Shown here one piece after another: positions 17,891 to 26,524 of a DNA stretch of 43,866 bases; position 1 is the first letter of the stretch; every line of letters begins with the position of its first letter. A program made the position numbers and the translations under genes. The DNA is from Shinella sp. UYSO24 (GTDB lineage: Bacteria > Pseudomonadota > Alphaproteobacteria > Rhizobiales > Rhizobiaceae): positions 1-43,866 of the forward strand of contig CABHNZ010000033.1 of NCBI GenBank assembly GCA_902167985.1. The letters are read 5' to 3'. The notes beneath the pieces are model-generated. The model was not told where the DNA came from, searched no databases, and saw nothing but the letters and a program-made list of their open reading frames with translations.

Positions 17891-18708
17891 TCAGCCGGTC
17901 GCCTTTCGGCGGAGATACTCGCTCACGACCCCGCGCAACATGCTCGCATCCTCAGGTGATATGCCGCTCGGCCTGAAGGTCACATCGGTCACGTCACGCC
18001 CGGAAAATAAGCGTAGAACATCAGCGCAGACAGGTAGCTGCCGTAGATCGAGGGATGATTGCAATCGTCGTACAGGCTGAAGTCCTGCGGCCGGCTCTGC
18101 AGGGCTTCCCAGATGATGCCGACATTGACGAGATCGACACCGGTCAGCGCGGCCAGACTTGCGTGTTGTTCCTGAATATTGCGGTGCATGCCGGCATAGC
18201 CGGAGGGCAGTATCCAGTCTGCGGTGGTTGGGATGCCTGCATGGTCGGTGCAGCGGTCAGTATAGCGTTAGGTCACGAACATCGAAGGCCGCGCACCGTT
18301 CGATTGGACCTCGCGGATCAAATTGGCCGCGACCTCCCACGTCCCGCCGGAATGCTGGGCACTATATTGTTCGCTGCTCAAGACCTGCAGCACGACATGA
18401 TCCCAGCTGCGGGCAAGCAGGGCCTGGGTCTTCGAACTGCTCATATGGTCGGCAAGACTGACGCCCGGCTCCGCGTCCATCTCGACATGCAGCTTTTCCG
18501 GATAGCCGGCGGAGTCTGCGATCGAACGCACCATAAACGGCATGTTGTGATAGAATGTCCGGCTGTTGCCGATGAAAAGCGCTGTCCGCTCCGGTCGGCT
18601 ATCCAGAAGATCCTTCACATAGGCTCCCACGCCATTGAAGGGAGGAAGAAAGATCAGCGAACCGCCCAGAATTGCGCCCAGCACCACCGTCCGATTGATC
18701 TTGAACAC
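17891..18708 (-). pseudogene. SGNH/GDSL-like hydrolase with signal anchor, broken
   Basis: It begins MFKINRTVVLGAILGGSLIF, a signal peptide or membrane anchor. The block-I-like ALFIGNSRTFYHNMP (Asn-Ser where GDSL enzymes have Asp-Ser) follows, and DDCNHPSIYGSYLSALMFY holds the Asp-x-x-His-like end motif seen in SGNH and DUF4886-type proteins. The frame is interrupted by a TAA at 18268-18270 (MFVT-stop-RYTDR). It is then shifted by a lost base near 18000-18004, after which the tail DVTDVTFRPSGISPEDASM ends at 17891. Corrected length is about 272 residues. Such proteins act outside the cytoplasm on sugar esters. The acyltransferase gene just downstream makes a polysaccharide acylation/deacylation pair plausible, but this is inferred. 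Confidence 0.6.
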
Positions 18709-18867
18709 GCCGCAACCTCATACAATCCTGCCAGTCCTCCATGATTACCGGTCAAGACGTAAAGGATAGGTTGCCCGGTGCACCTTCTGCAACGCAAGCG
18801 AGGCCGCGTGTCGCGCGGGAAGGCGAAGAACCGGAAAAGGCCTGAGACGTCTAAGTTCTTGCCGCCC

Positions 18868-19760
18868 TCAGATCTCGTCAAACGGCTTTCCGGCCATCGG
18901 TGCGGTCTTTGTGTAGAGCAGGTCCTGATCCTGCCACTGCTCCTCGAAACTGGCGATCGAACGGCCGCTGAGCGCCGGATCCAGCACACCGAGTTCCGCC
19001 GATATGCCTTCCACGAGCGAGAGGCCAGGCAGGATCGTTGCGAAAAACGAGGTGCTCTCGGCGGGTGCCAGCAATAGATGATCGGCTGTCTGGACGAGCG
19101 GCTCGAGTGCCGCATCGGTGATGATGCAGGTGGTTGCCCCCTTTTCTTTCGCTTGCCGGGCCGCCTTGATCGCGGAATTGTAAAGCCGCCAGAAGGTGAT
19201 GATGACGACCGTGTCGCCTTCCTTCACATCGCCGAGCGCATTGGCAATCGCAACGCCGTCCGTTGCAAACTCGCTGCGGTAGCCGCATAGGGTGGCGTGA
19301 TGCGCCAGTATGTTGGCAATCGAGGCAAAGCTGCCGGAACCGATGATCACCCGCCGCCGGCCCGTTGCAATCGCCTTTGCAACATCGCGCACTACCTGCC
19401 TGTCGGTTCGCCTTCTCAGCGCCACGAGCTGTTCGATCTGGCGATTGATCGCCGTGTCGAACGGCCGCTCGCTGCCGGTTTCTTCCTGGTGCACGACATT
19501 GAGATCGGGCGCCGAGAGCTTGCTCATGAAGCGGGCACGGATTTCCTGGCGGAAATCCGGCCAACCGGAAAAATTCAGGCTCTGCGCTGCGCGCGTGATC
19601 GTCGCGACATTCACGTTGGCAGCCGTTGCAAGGTCCGAGGCCGAGCAAATGACGCAAATCGTGGGTCGTTGATAACGGCCTGAACGACGCTGTGAGCCGC
19701 CGGAGACAGGCCATGCTTGTCCTCGAGCGAGCGCAGCCAATCCTCGAGAGACGGCGCCAC
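18868..19760 (-). pseudogene. RpiR/MurR-family transcriptional regulator, split by one lost base
   Basis: The C-terminal SIS sugar-phosphate-binding domain is clear (RRVIIGSGSFASIANILAHHAT; GDTVVIITFWRLYNSAIKAA; TTCIITDAALEPL). The HTH part reads SDLATAANVNVATITRAAQSLNFSGWPDF. The first about 37 residues lie in another frame starting at GTG 19760 (VAPSLEDWLRSLEDKHGLSP to INDPRFASF). Restoring one base near 19641-19652 gives about 297 residues, normal for the family. It diverges from the MFS gene at 19890, and the 129-base gap between them contains an inverted repeat, so it probably controls that operon in response to a sugar phosphate or related effector. The GTG start is a best guess; an in-frame TAA lies a little upstream. 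Confidence 0.8.
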
Positions 19761-19773
19761 GGTCTCTGCAGCG

Positions 19774-19812
19774 TTTTTGCATATTGCATATTATAGTCCC
19801 ATCGTGCAAAAA
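19774..19812. promoter_or_regulatory. Inverted repeat in the divergent rpiR/MFS promoter region
   Basis: TTTTTGCA at 19774-19781 and TGCAAAAA at 19805-19812 are perfect inverted arms separated by 23 bases. TTGCAT also recurs inside and beside them, and an A/T-rich TATTATAG core lies between. Its position between divergent genes makes it a candidate operator for the RpiR-type regulator. I see the repeat; the regulator match is inferred. Confidence 0.45.
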
Positions 19813-19889
19813 ATGTTGCATGCGGCAGATGGCCGCAAAGATATCGACCGCAATGCGAAAATCGCTTTAGCATGACTCGGGGAACGACG

Positions 19890-21269
19890 ATGAATAATAC
19901 TGCCGCAAGACTGGAAAGGCTGCCCGTCGGGCGCTTCCAGTATAAATTGCTGATGATGGGGGGCCTCGGCTACATGTTCGAGGCCTGGGATGCGGGCATT
20001 ATCGCCTTCATCCTGCCGGCTCTGCGCGCCCAGTGGCAGCTGACCAGCCTGCAGGTGGGCTATCTTGCCAGCAGCACTTATGTCGGCTTTCTGGTTGGCG
20101 CGCTGGTCGCCGGCGCCATCGGCGACCGCTTCGGCCGCAAGAATGTCATGCTCTGGGCGCTTGTCCTGTTCTGCCTCGCAAGCCTTGTCGGTGCTGGCTT
20201 GAACGACTGGCACCAGTTCTTTGCCGTCCGCGTCATCGGTGGGCTTGGTATGGGGGCGGAGGCAGCCATTATCGCGCCCTTCCTGTCGGAATTCGTCGGC
20301 GCGCAGTATCGCGGCCGGTTTACCGCCTCACTTGCGGCCTTTTTCTCCTTCGGCTTCGTCATTTCGGCCATCATCGGCTATCTCGTCGTACCGACCTCGC
20401 CGGATGGCTGGCGCTATGCGCTGGTCATTACCGCCCTGCCCGTCGTTATCATTCTGTGGTGGCGTCGCGGCCTGACCGAATCGCCCCGCTGGCTTGAAAC
20501 CCAGGGCCGTCATCAGGAAGCGGATGCGATCGTCACCGCGATCGAGGCCGATTACGCAGCGCGCGGCATAACCCTGCCTCCGGTCCAGCCGGCACCGCAG
20601 ACCGTCACCGCGGCCGCCACGGTCGCCACCTCCTGGGTTGCCAATTTCAAGACGCTTGTCTCGCCACGCTTCCTGCGCATCACCATCATGACATGGCTTC
20701 TCTGGGTCTCCGTGACCTTCTCGATCTATGCCTTCATGACCTGGATCCCGAGCCTCCTGGTAGAACGCGGCATGACGATGACGCGCAGCTTCTCCTTCTC
20801 GATCCTGATCTATGCGGCGCAGATCCCCGGCTATTTCACCGCCGCATGGCTCTGCGAGAAGATCGGCCGCCCCTATACGATCGTCACCTATATGGCCTTT
20901 GCCGCTATTTCGGCACTCTCGCTCGCCTTTGCCGGCGATGACATGCAGGTCATCATTCTGGCCATGGCGCTCTCCTTCTTCGTCAACGGCATCGCGGCCG
21001 GCGAATATGCCTATACGCCGGAAGTGTTTCCCACCCGCATCCGCGCAACGGGTGTCGGCACGGCATCCGCGATTGGCCGTATCGGCGGCATTGCGGCACC
21101 GATCCTTGTCGGCGCGGTCTATCCGATCGGCGGCTTTGCCGGCGTCTTCGGCATGACGACCGTCATCCTCCTGATTGGCGGCCTTTCGGTTCTCATCCTC
21201 GGCATCCCGACGAAGAACCGCTCGCTCGAGGAAATCGAGGCGGAAGAATTTGCTGAACGGGCTCGTTGA
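19890..21269 (+). CDS. MFS transporter (sugar/aromatic-acid porter type)
   Basis: About 459 residues with twelve membrane helices. Family motifs include GDRFGRKNVM between helices 2 and 3 (the MFS loop 2-3 signature), GGLGMGAEAAIIAP in helix 4-5, and RGLTESPRWLETQGR, which is typical of the sugar porter and aromatic-acid:H+ symporter branches. YTPEVFPTRIRATGVG comes late. The start is placed at ATG 19890, with GGGGAACG ahead of it, rather than six codons earlier. It leads an apparent operon with the GAF protein (63-base gap) and the amidohydrolase, so it may import the amide or cyclic compound that the hydrolase opens. The substrate cannot be read from sequence. Confidence 0.85.
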   Translation: MNNTAARLERLPVGRFQYKLLMMGGLGYMFEAWDAGIIAFILPALRAQWQLTSLQVGYLASSTYVGFLVGALVAGAIGDRFGRKNVMLWALVLFCLASLVGAGLNDWHQFFAVRVIGGLGMGAEAAIIAPFLSEFVGAQYRGRFTASLAAFFSFGFVISAIIGYLVVPTSPDGWRYALVITALPVVIILWWRRGLTESPRWLETQGRHQEADAIVTAIEADYAARGITLPPVQPAPQTVTAAATVATSWVANFKTLVSPRFLRITIMTWLLWVSVTFSIYAFMTWIPSLLVERGMTMTRSFSFSILIYAAQIPGYFTAAWLCEKIGRPYTIVTYMAFAAISALSLAFAGDDMQVIILAMALSFFVNGIAAGEYAYTPEVFPTRIRATGVGTASAIGRIGGIAAPILVGAVYPIGGFAGVFGMTTVILLIGGLSVLILGIPTKNRSLEEIEAEEFAERAR

Positions 21270-21332
21270 GCCATCTTGAAACCGGGAAACGGAGCGGCCT
21301 TGTGGCCGTTCCCATTCTGAAAGGAAACGCCA

Positions 21333-21808
21333 ATGCAGATCACCGAACGCCTTTATGCCGCCATGCAGCAGCCCGGCCAGCCGGGCACGTTCTTCGACGC
21401 GCTCGATGCGCTGATCCGCGACGAGGTCGGCCATATCCTCTTCACCCTGCTTGCCGTGGATGGCAAGGAAGTGGTGCGGATCTATACATCGGATGCCGTG
21501 CACTACCCGGTCTCCGGCCGCAAGCCGATGGGCGACACCCCATGGGGCCGGCTCGTCATCGATGACAGAAAAGCTTTCTCGCCAAGGATCCGGAAGGCCT
21601 GCGCTGGGCCTTCTTCGATCACGAGCTGATTGCCAGCCTTGGTGGCGGTTCGCAGATCAACGTGCCCGTCGTCTATGATGGTCGCTGCATCGGCACGATC
21701 AACCTCACCCACCGCGATGGCTATTACAACGAGACCCACCTGAAGACGGTCGAGGCCATGGCACCCTCGCTGGTCGCCTATTTCCTGGCCGCAGCCTCGG
21801 GCACCTGA
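21333..21808 (+). pseudogene. Small GAF-domain protein, split by one lost base
   Basis: The first part (MQITERLYAAMQQPGQPGTF to PWGRLVIDDRKAF) and the second part in the next frame (DPEGLRWAFFDHELIASLGG, then NVPVVYDGRCIGTINLTHRD) together form one GAF domain. The conserved GxxIGxxNLTH-like strand is near its end. Restoring one C near 21577-21580 gives about 158 residues ending at 21808. A stand-alone GAF protein would be cytoplasmic and could bind a small ligand. It sits between the transporter and amidohydrolase genes with short gaps, so it is likely co-transcribed and may sense or handle the same compound. A good ribosome-binding site (GAAAGGAAACGCC) precedes the start. Confidence 0.75.
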
Positions 21809-21860
21809 ACCTGCTGACGCAGATTACGCCCCCCATTTCCGACCACCCGAAAGCCGATAA

Positions 21861-23090
21861 ATGTCTACACTTCTTCTGAAAAACGCCCGTATCGTCGATG
21901 GCTCGCGCGAAACCCTAAGCGAACCGGTCGATATCCTGATCCGGGACGAGCTGATCGTCGAAACCGGCCCTTCCCTCTCCGCCACTGCCGACCGGGTCAT
22001 CGATCTTGCCGGCAAGACGGTCATGCCGGGCCTCATCGACTGCCATGTCCATGTAATCGCCACCAAGCTCGATCTCGGCGCCAATGCCGAACTGCCCAAT
22101 TCGCTGGTGGCGCTGCGCTCCGCCAACATCATGAAGGCGATGCTGATGCGCGGCTTCACCACGGTGCGCGATCTCGGCGGCGCCGATGAGGGGCTGGTGC
22201 AGGCGCTGCACGAAGGCGCGATCATCGGTCCGCGGCTGATCATCTGCGGCAAGGCCTTGTCGCAGACCGGTGGCCACACCGATTACCGCGGCCGCTTCAA
22301 CCGCCGTCCGGTGGATTATTATGCCGACAAGCTCGGCACGCTCGGCCGCATCTGCGATGGCGTTGCCGAAGTCCGCAAGGCCTGCCGCGAGGAGATCATG
22401 GCCGGCGCACAGTTCATCAAGCTGATGGCGAATGGCGGCGTCTCCTCGCCGACGGATCCGATCGCCAATCTCGGCTTCTCCCGCGAGGAATTGCTGGCCG
22501 CCGTCGAAGAGGCAGAAAACGCCCAGACCTATGTCTCGGCGCATCTCTATACGGATGCGGCAATCCGCCGGGCGATCGAATGCGGCGTGAAGTCGATCGA
22601 GCACGGCAACCTGATTTCGCCGGAAACCGCCCGGCTTGCCAAGGAACGCGGCGCCTTCGTCGTGCCGACCAATATCGTCTATGAGCGCCTCGCCCTCGAC
22701 GGTGCAGATCTCGGCCTGCCGCCCGCCTCCGTCGCCAAGATCGAGGATGTCCGCAGCGCCGGCATCGATGCCCTGAAGACGCTGTATGAGGCCGGTGTCA
22801 CCATGGTCTACGGCACCGATCTCCTGGGCGAGATGCACGAGCACCAGTCGGAAGAATTCGTGTTGCGCGGCAAGCATTTGCCGGCGGCCGACGTCATCCG
22901 CTCTGCAACGCTCGACGCCGCCAGGGCGCTCGGTCAGGAAGGCAAGATCGGCGCCATCGTCGAAGGCGCTTTTGCCGATCTCATCGTCGTCGATGGCAAT
23001 CCGCTCGAGGACCTGACGCTTCTGACCGGCCAGGGCCGCCATATGCCGCTGATCGTCAAGGGCGGCGCAATCGTCAAGGAAGTCGCATAA
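21861..23090 (+). CDS. Metal-dependent amidohydrolase-family enzyme
   Basis: A 409-residue amidohydrolase-superfamily protein of the imidazolonepropionase/prolidase-like branch. The HxH motif is in PGLIDCHVHV. The likely carboxylated Lys is in FIKLMANGGV. Further metal-site His residues are in YVSAHLYTD and SIEHGNL, and the Asp of the last strand is in VYGTDLLG. The ending FADLIVVDGNPLEDL is a standard amidohydrolase tail. It should hydrolyse a C-N bond in an amide, peptide or cyclic imide in the cytoplasm; the substrate is unknown. It is 52 bases after the GAF gene and followed by a strong terminator hairpin at 23127. Intact. Confidence 0.85.
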   Translation: MSTLLLKNARIVDGSRETLSEPVDILIRDELIVETGPSLSATADRVIDLAGKTVMPGLIDCHVHVIATKLDLGANAELPNSLVALRSANIMKAMLMRGFTTVRDLGGADEGLVQALHEGAIIGPRLIICGKALSQTGGHTDYRGRFNRRPVDYYADKLGTLGRICDGVAEVRKACREEIMAGAQFIKLMANGGVSSPTDPIANLGFSREELLAAVEEAENAQTYVSAHLYTDAAIRRAIECGVKSIEHGNLISPETARLAKERGAFVVPTNIVYERLALDGADLGLPPASVAKIEDVRSAGIDALKTLYEAGVTMVYGTDLLGEMHEHQSEEFVLRGKHLPAADVIRSATLDAARALGQEGKIGAIVEGAFADLIVVDGNPLEDLTLLTGQGRHMPLIVKGGAIVKEVA

Positions 23091-23126
23091 GCGGACAAGG
23101 CCCGAACCGGGAAACCGCAAGAGCTA

Positions 23127-23153
23127 CCGCCGGTCGAGAGAGAAGACCGGCGG
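23127..23153 (+). terminator. Intrinsic terminator-like hairpin after the amidohydrolase operon
   Basis: Perfect nine-base stem CCGCCGGTC (23127-23135) / GACCGGCGG (23145-23153) with a nine-base GAGAGAGAA loop, followed by CACCCTTT and then a long pyrimidine tract. It lies 36 bases after the amidohydrolase stop. The U-run is short, but the rest fits. Confidence 0.7.
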
Positions 23154-23154
23154 C

Positions 23155-23214
23155 ACCCTTTCCCGCTCTCTCCTCTCTTTCCTCTCCTCTCCTCCCCTTC
23201 CCTCCCCTCCCCTG
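23155..23214 (+). repeat. Polypyrimidine (C/T) tract
   Basis: About 60 bases that are almost wholly C and T, with short TCTCC/TCCCC-type repeats, on the plus strand (only isolated G and A at the edges). It sits between the terminator hairpin and the LysR gene. It could form an unusual structure or extend the terminator, and it is a simple-sequence tract prone to length change. Confidence 0.8.
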
Positions 23215-23305
23215 ACGAAAAATCAGCACTCATCCTTCCCGGGCATAAGTCTTGGAAAGATCCGCTCCATGTGACATATGGAAACCCGTGGGGCGGGGCA
23301 TGCTT

Positions 23306-24244
23306 ATGATCGATCTCAGAGACGCAACCTATTTCATTGCCATTGCGGAAGCGGGAAACCTGGCGCTTGCCGCCGAAAAGCTCGGTCGCACGCAGCCGGC
23401 GCTGACGAAATGCATCCATCGCCTCGAAGACGATCTGCGCACCGCCCTCTTTCGCCATGAGGGAAGGCGGCTGGTTCTGACGGAAGCCGGCGATGTGTTT
23501 TATGCCCGCATGCGAAGCCTTCTCGGCCATGCGTCGGAAATCCGCCGCGAGATCGCCGACCTTGGCACGGGTGTTGCGGGCCTCATCCGCATCGGCTCCG
23601 CCGCAACCGCCGCCGAATACATGCTGCCGACTCTTGCCGCAGAACTCATCCGGCGCGCGCCGGCCGTCAGCATCGACCTAACGGTCGGCATGAACGACGT
23701 TCTCGTGCGTGCGCTGATAGAAAAGAACCTCGATCTCGTCTTCGGCCCGCTCACCAGCTTCACCCGCGATCCGGAACGGTTCGAGGCCTTTCCGCTGGTC
23801 AGCGATGATGCGGTTGCCGTTGCAAGCCGCGATCATCCGATTTTCGATGGCCCCTGTACGCTGGAAAGCCTCCTGCCCTACAAATGGGTGCTTTCGGGCG
23901 GCGGCGTAGCAACCCGCCAATGGCTGGAAAACACCTTTTCCACCTTGGGGCTTCCACCGCCCAAGGTCCAGATGCAGACGAGTTCCATCTCTCTCCTGCC
24001 CCGCCTGATTGCCGAAACCAAGCTTTTGAGCTTCATATCGCGGCGCAATCTCGCCCCCGGCGGGGTCGGATCGCATCTGCGGGAAATCCCTCTTGACGCA
24101 ACGACGATGCGGCGCGAGTTCGGCCTTATCCGTCTGCGCGAGGCCTATTTCACGCCGGCCGCCCGCCTTCTCGTACTCATCGCCAATGAAAAACGGCCGG
24201 AACTGGCGGGTAGTCCCCTGCCCTCTCCGGCCGATATCGGCTGA
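23306..24244 (+). CDS. LysR-family transcriptional regulator
   Basis: About 312 residues. The N-terminal winged HTH reads MIDLRDATYFIAIAEAGNLA, LAAEKLGRTQPALTKCIHRL, then FRHEGRRLVLTEAG. The effector-binding domain follows (GLIRIGSAATAAEYMLP; DLVFGPLTS; SRDHPIFDG). The start at 23306 is taken from GGGGCGGGG about seven bases upstream; ATG 23300 is also possible. It is followed after 56 bases by the convergent CitMHS gene, so it does not share a promoter with that operon. It could still control either the carboxylate operon or the upstream amidohydrolase operon. No T-N11-A box was confidently placed. Intact. Confidence 0.85.
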   Translation: MIDLRDATYFIAIAEAGNLALAAEKLGRTQPALTKCIHRLEDDLRTALFRHEGRRLVLTEAGDVFYARMRSLLGHASEIRREIADLGTGVAGLIRIGSAATAAEYMLPTLAAELIRRAPAVSIDLTVGMNDVLVRALIEKNLDLVFGPLTSFTRDPERFEAFPLVSDDAVAVASRDHPIFDGPCTLESLLPYKWVLSGGGVATRQWLENTFSTLGLPPPKVQMQTSSISLLPRLIAETKLLSFISRRNLAPGGVGSHLREIPLDATTMRREFGLIRLREAYFTPAARLLVLIANEKRPELAGSPLPSPADIG

Positions 24245-24300
24245 CATTGCGTTGAATGACGGCGCAAGCTCGGCTGCGCCGCCCAGCCTATGTTTGGCGC

Positions 24301-25577
24301 CTATCTATAAAGCGGGATGACGCCGATCAGCATTGCGACAACCAGCATGATGAGCGAAGAGATGACCGACCAGCGGATCGTGTATTTCTGCGTTTCGCCG
24401 TAATTCAGATCAAGCCGGCTCACCAGCAGGTAAGTCGAGGCGACAAGCGGGCTCAGGATATGCACCGGCTGGCGACGAGCGAGGCGCGCGCCATTTCCGC
24501 ACCGGTGATCCCGTAATGGCCGGCGGCTTCCGCCAGGATCGGCAGCATGCCGAAATAGAAGACGTCGTTTGAGACGAGCCATGTCACGGGAATGCTGATA
24601 AGCGCTGTAATAACAGCCATATAGGGCCCGACCGACTGGGGAATGACAGAGACGATCGCCTTCGCAAGCGCGCTTGCCATGCCGGTCTCGTTCAGGATGC
24701 CGATGAAGACACTGGCCGAAAACAGCATGATGGCAACCGAGAGGATTGCCGGAGCATGCGAGCCGATAACCTCCTGCTGACGCTTGTATTGCGGGAAGTT
24801 CACCGTGACGGCAATCGCAGCGCCGATCATGAAGAGATAGGAGAGCGGCAGGAGTTCGAGCACCAGCGAGGTCATCAGGACGATGGTCAGCGCCCAGTTG
24901 AAATAGAGCTTCCAGGTGGCAGATCCGCGATCCTCGATCAGGGTGGAGGAATCAAGCTCCACATGGCCGATCCGCTTGCGCTCGCGAAGGCCGAATAGAT
25001 AGGCCATGACGAAGGCCCAGGCGACGCAGGCAAGAAGCGGCAGGATGAGCGGCGTGAAGACGTCCGACATCTCGACCTTCATCGAGGCCGCCGCCCGCGC
25101 CGTCGGCCCGCCCCAGGGCAGAAGATTGCCGATACCGGTGCATTGCAACAGCAGACAGGCGACCATCGGAAGCGAAAGGCCAAGCCGGCGATAAAGCGGC
25201 ATGAAGGCCGAAAGCGTAATCATGTAGACGGTTGCGCCGTCGCCATCGAGCGCAACGATATAGCCCAGCGCCACCGTGCCGATGAAGATCCTCACCGGAT
25301 CGCCGCCGACCGCACCGATAATCCTCTTGACTATCGGATCGAACATGCCGGCATCCGTCATCACCATGAAATAGAGCATGGCGAAAATCAAAAGCACGCC
25401 TGTCGGCGCAATCGTCTTGATGCCCTTGACGACCATATCGCCCATATCGCCGCCGAAACCACCGATCAGCGCAAACACTGTCGGCACAAGGATCAGCACG
25501 GTGACGGCCGACATGCGGCCGCTGATCAGTAGATAGATGAAACACGCAAACATTGCGAAGCTGAGCGCAATCAGCAT
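24301..25577 (-). pseudogene. CitMHS-type carboxylate/H+ (or cation) symporter, frameshifted near the C-terminus
   Basis: Hydrophobic protein with about 12 helices, starting MLIALSFAMFACFIYLL. It carries the family motifs ALDGDGATVYMITLSAFMPLY and GNLLPWGGPTARAAASMKV, as in CitM/CitH transporters for metal-citrate or other carboxylates. The frame runs to SLVASRCIS and stops, while another frame continues PVHILSPLVASTYLLVSRLD to VIPLYR, stop 24301. Restoring one base near 24465-24468 gives about 425 residues, the expected length. The start at 25577 has GGAGGAGGAAG just ahead. It is the last gene of an operon with the RraA-like and dehydrogenase genes, 248 bases after the former. This suggests import of a hydroxy- or tricarboxylic acid. 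Confidence 0.85.
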
Positions 25578-25825
25578 GATGAACTTCCTCCTCCCGCAGG
25601 CCTCCAGCCTGCGCTTTCCTGATAGTTCGAAAAACGCCTGCCTTGCGGCGGCAGATGAACCGACGCCTGCAGGCCTTTTCGCATGGCTGAAACCGCGCGG
25701 GCGTGAGAGGGGCTTCCCGAGGCCCTCTCCGGAGCCGTCCCGAAAGTCCCCACAAGAGACCCCGAAAGAGGTCTCGCAGAACGGGTTTCCGGGCATTCCG
25801 CACGTCGTCTATCGGATTATCCGGG

Positions 25826-26524
25826 TCAGACCGGCAGGCCCTTTGCCCGCAGGATCGCGTCGAAACGCTCCGGATCGGACGTGCCTTCGAGATTGGTCTT
25901 GCGGATCTTCGCCTCACGCTCGAGATGTGCCAGCGCCTTCGGCAGAAGGGCTGCCGCATCCGCCGCCGGAATGGCAATCACGCCATCCAGATCGCCGAGA
26001 ATGAGATCGCCCGGCTGCACCACCAGACCACCGACGCAGACCGCCACGTTGATCTCGCCGGGGCCATCCTTGCTCGGGCCGCGATGCGTGTGACCGCGGG
26101 CAAAGACCGGCATCTCACCTTCCGCCCATTCGGCCAGATCGCGAATGGCGCCATCGATGACGAAACCGCCGAGCTTCTTCGTCATCGCGGTGGTGCGGAT
26201 CAGCCCGCCGATCACCGCTTGGCTGACATCGGCACCACCATCGATGATGATGACATCACCGGGGCCAGCCATCATCATCGCCTTGTGGACCATCAGGTTA
26301 TCGCCCGGCCGCACGCGCACCGTCACCGCCTGGCCGCACATGATCCTCGCGCCGTGATAGGCATTGAGGCCCATCGTGCCGATCGACCGGCCCATGCAGT
26401 CACCGGCTACAGCAACCGGTATTTCCCTAAATTTTTCAATAAGATCCTGCGGAAGATCCTGATGCCGGGGATTGATCCGGTAGCCGGCAGGCCAGACCGT
26501 TTCACCGTGGTTTTGATCGCTCAT
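25826..26524 (-). CDS. RraA-like aldolase/decarboxylase (HMG/CHA aldolase family)
   Basis: A 232-residue protein of the RraA-like fold used by 4-hydroxy-4-methyl-2-oxoglutarate / 4-carboxy-4-hydroxy-2-oxoadipate aldolases. The phosphate/pyruvate-site pattern appears as PGDVIIIDGGADVSQAVIGG followed by GGFVIDGAIRDLAEW, where the Arg-Asp pair binds substrate and metal. GDLILGDLDGVIAIP is the usual closing strand. These class II pyruvate aldolases also decarboxylate oxaloacetate. Its ATG overlaps the dehydrogenase stop (ATGA at 26521-26524), so the two are translationally coupled. With the transporter downstream it points to catabolism of a hydroxy-dicarboxylate or -tricarboxylate. It could also be a regulatory RraA, but the operon context argues for an enzyme. 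Confidence 0.8.
   Translation of the reverse strand: MSDQNHGETVWPAGYRINPRHQDLPQDLIEKFREIPVAVAGDCMGRSIGTMGLNAYHGARIMCGQAVTVRVRPGDNLMVHKAMMMAGPGDVIIIDGGADVSQAVIGGLIRTTAMTKKLGGFVIDGAIRDLAEWAEGEMPVFARGHTHRGPSKDGPGEINVAVCVGGLVVQPGDLILGDLDGVIAIPAADAAALLPKALAHLEREAKIRKTNLEGTSDPERFDAILRAKGLPV

Noticed and set aside
20328..21503. 391-residue minus-strand open frame opposite the MFS gene
   Set aside because: The sequence is rich in R, G, D and H without domain motifs. It is an antisense shadow of a clear transporter gene. The same applies to 21915-23120 opposite the amidohydrolase.
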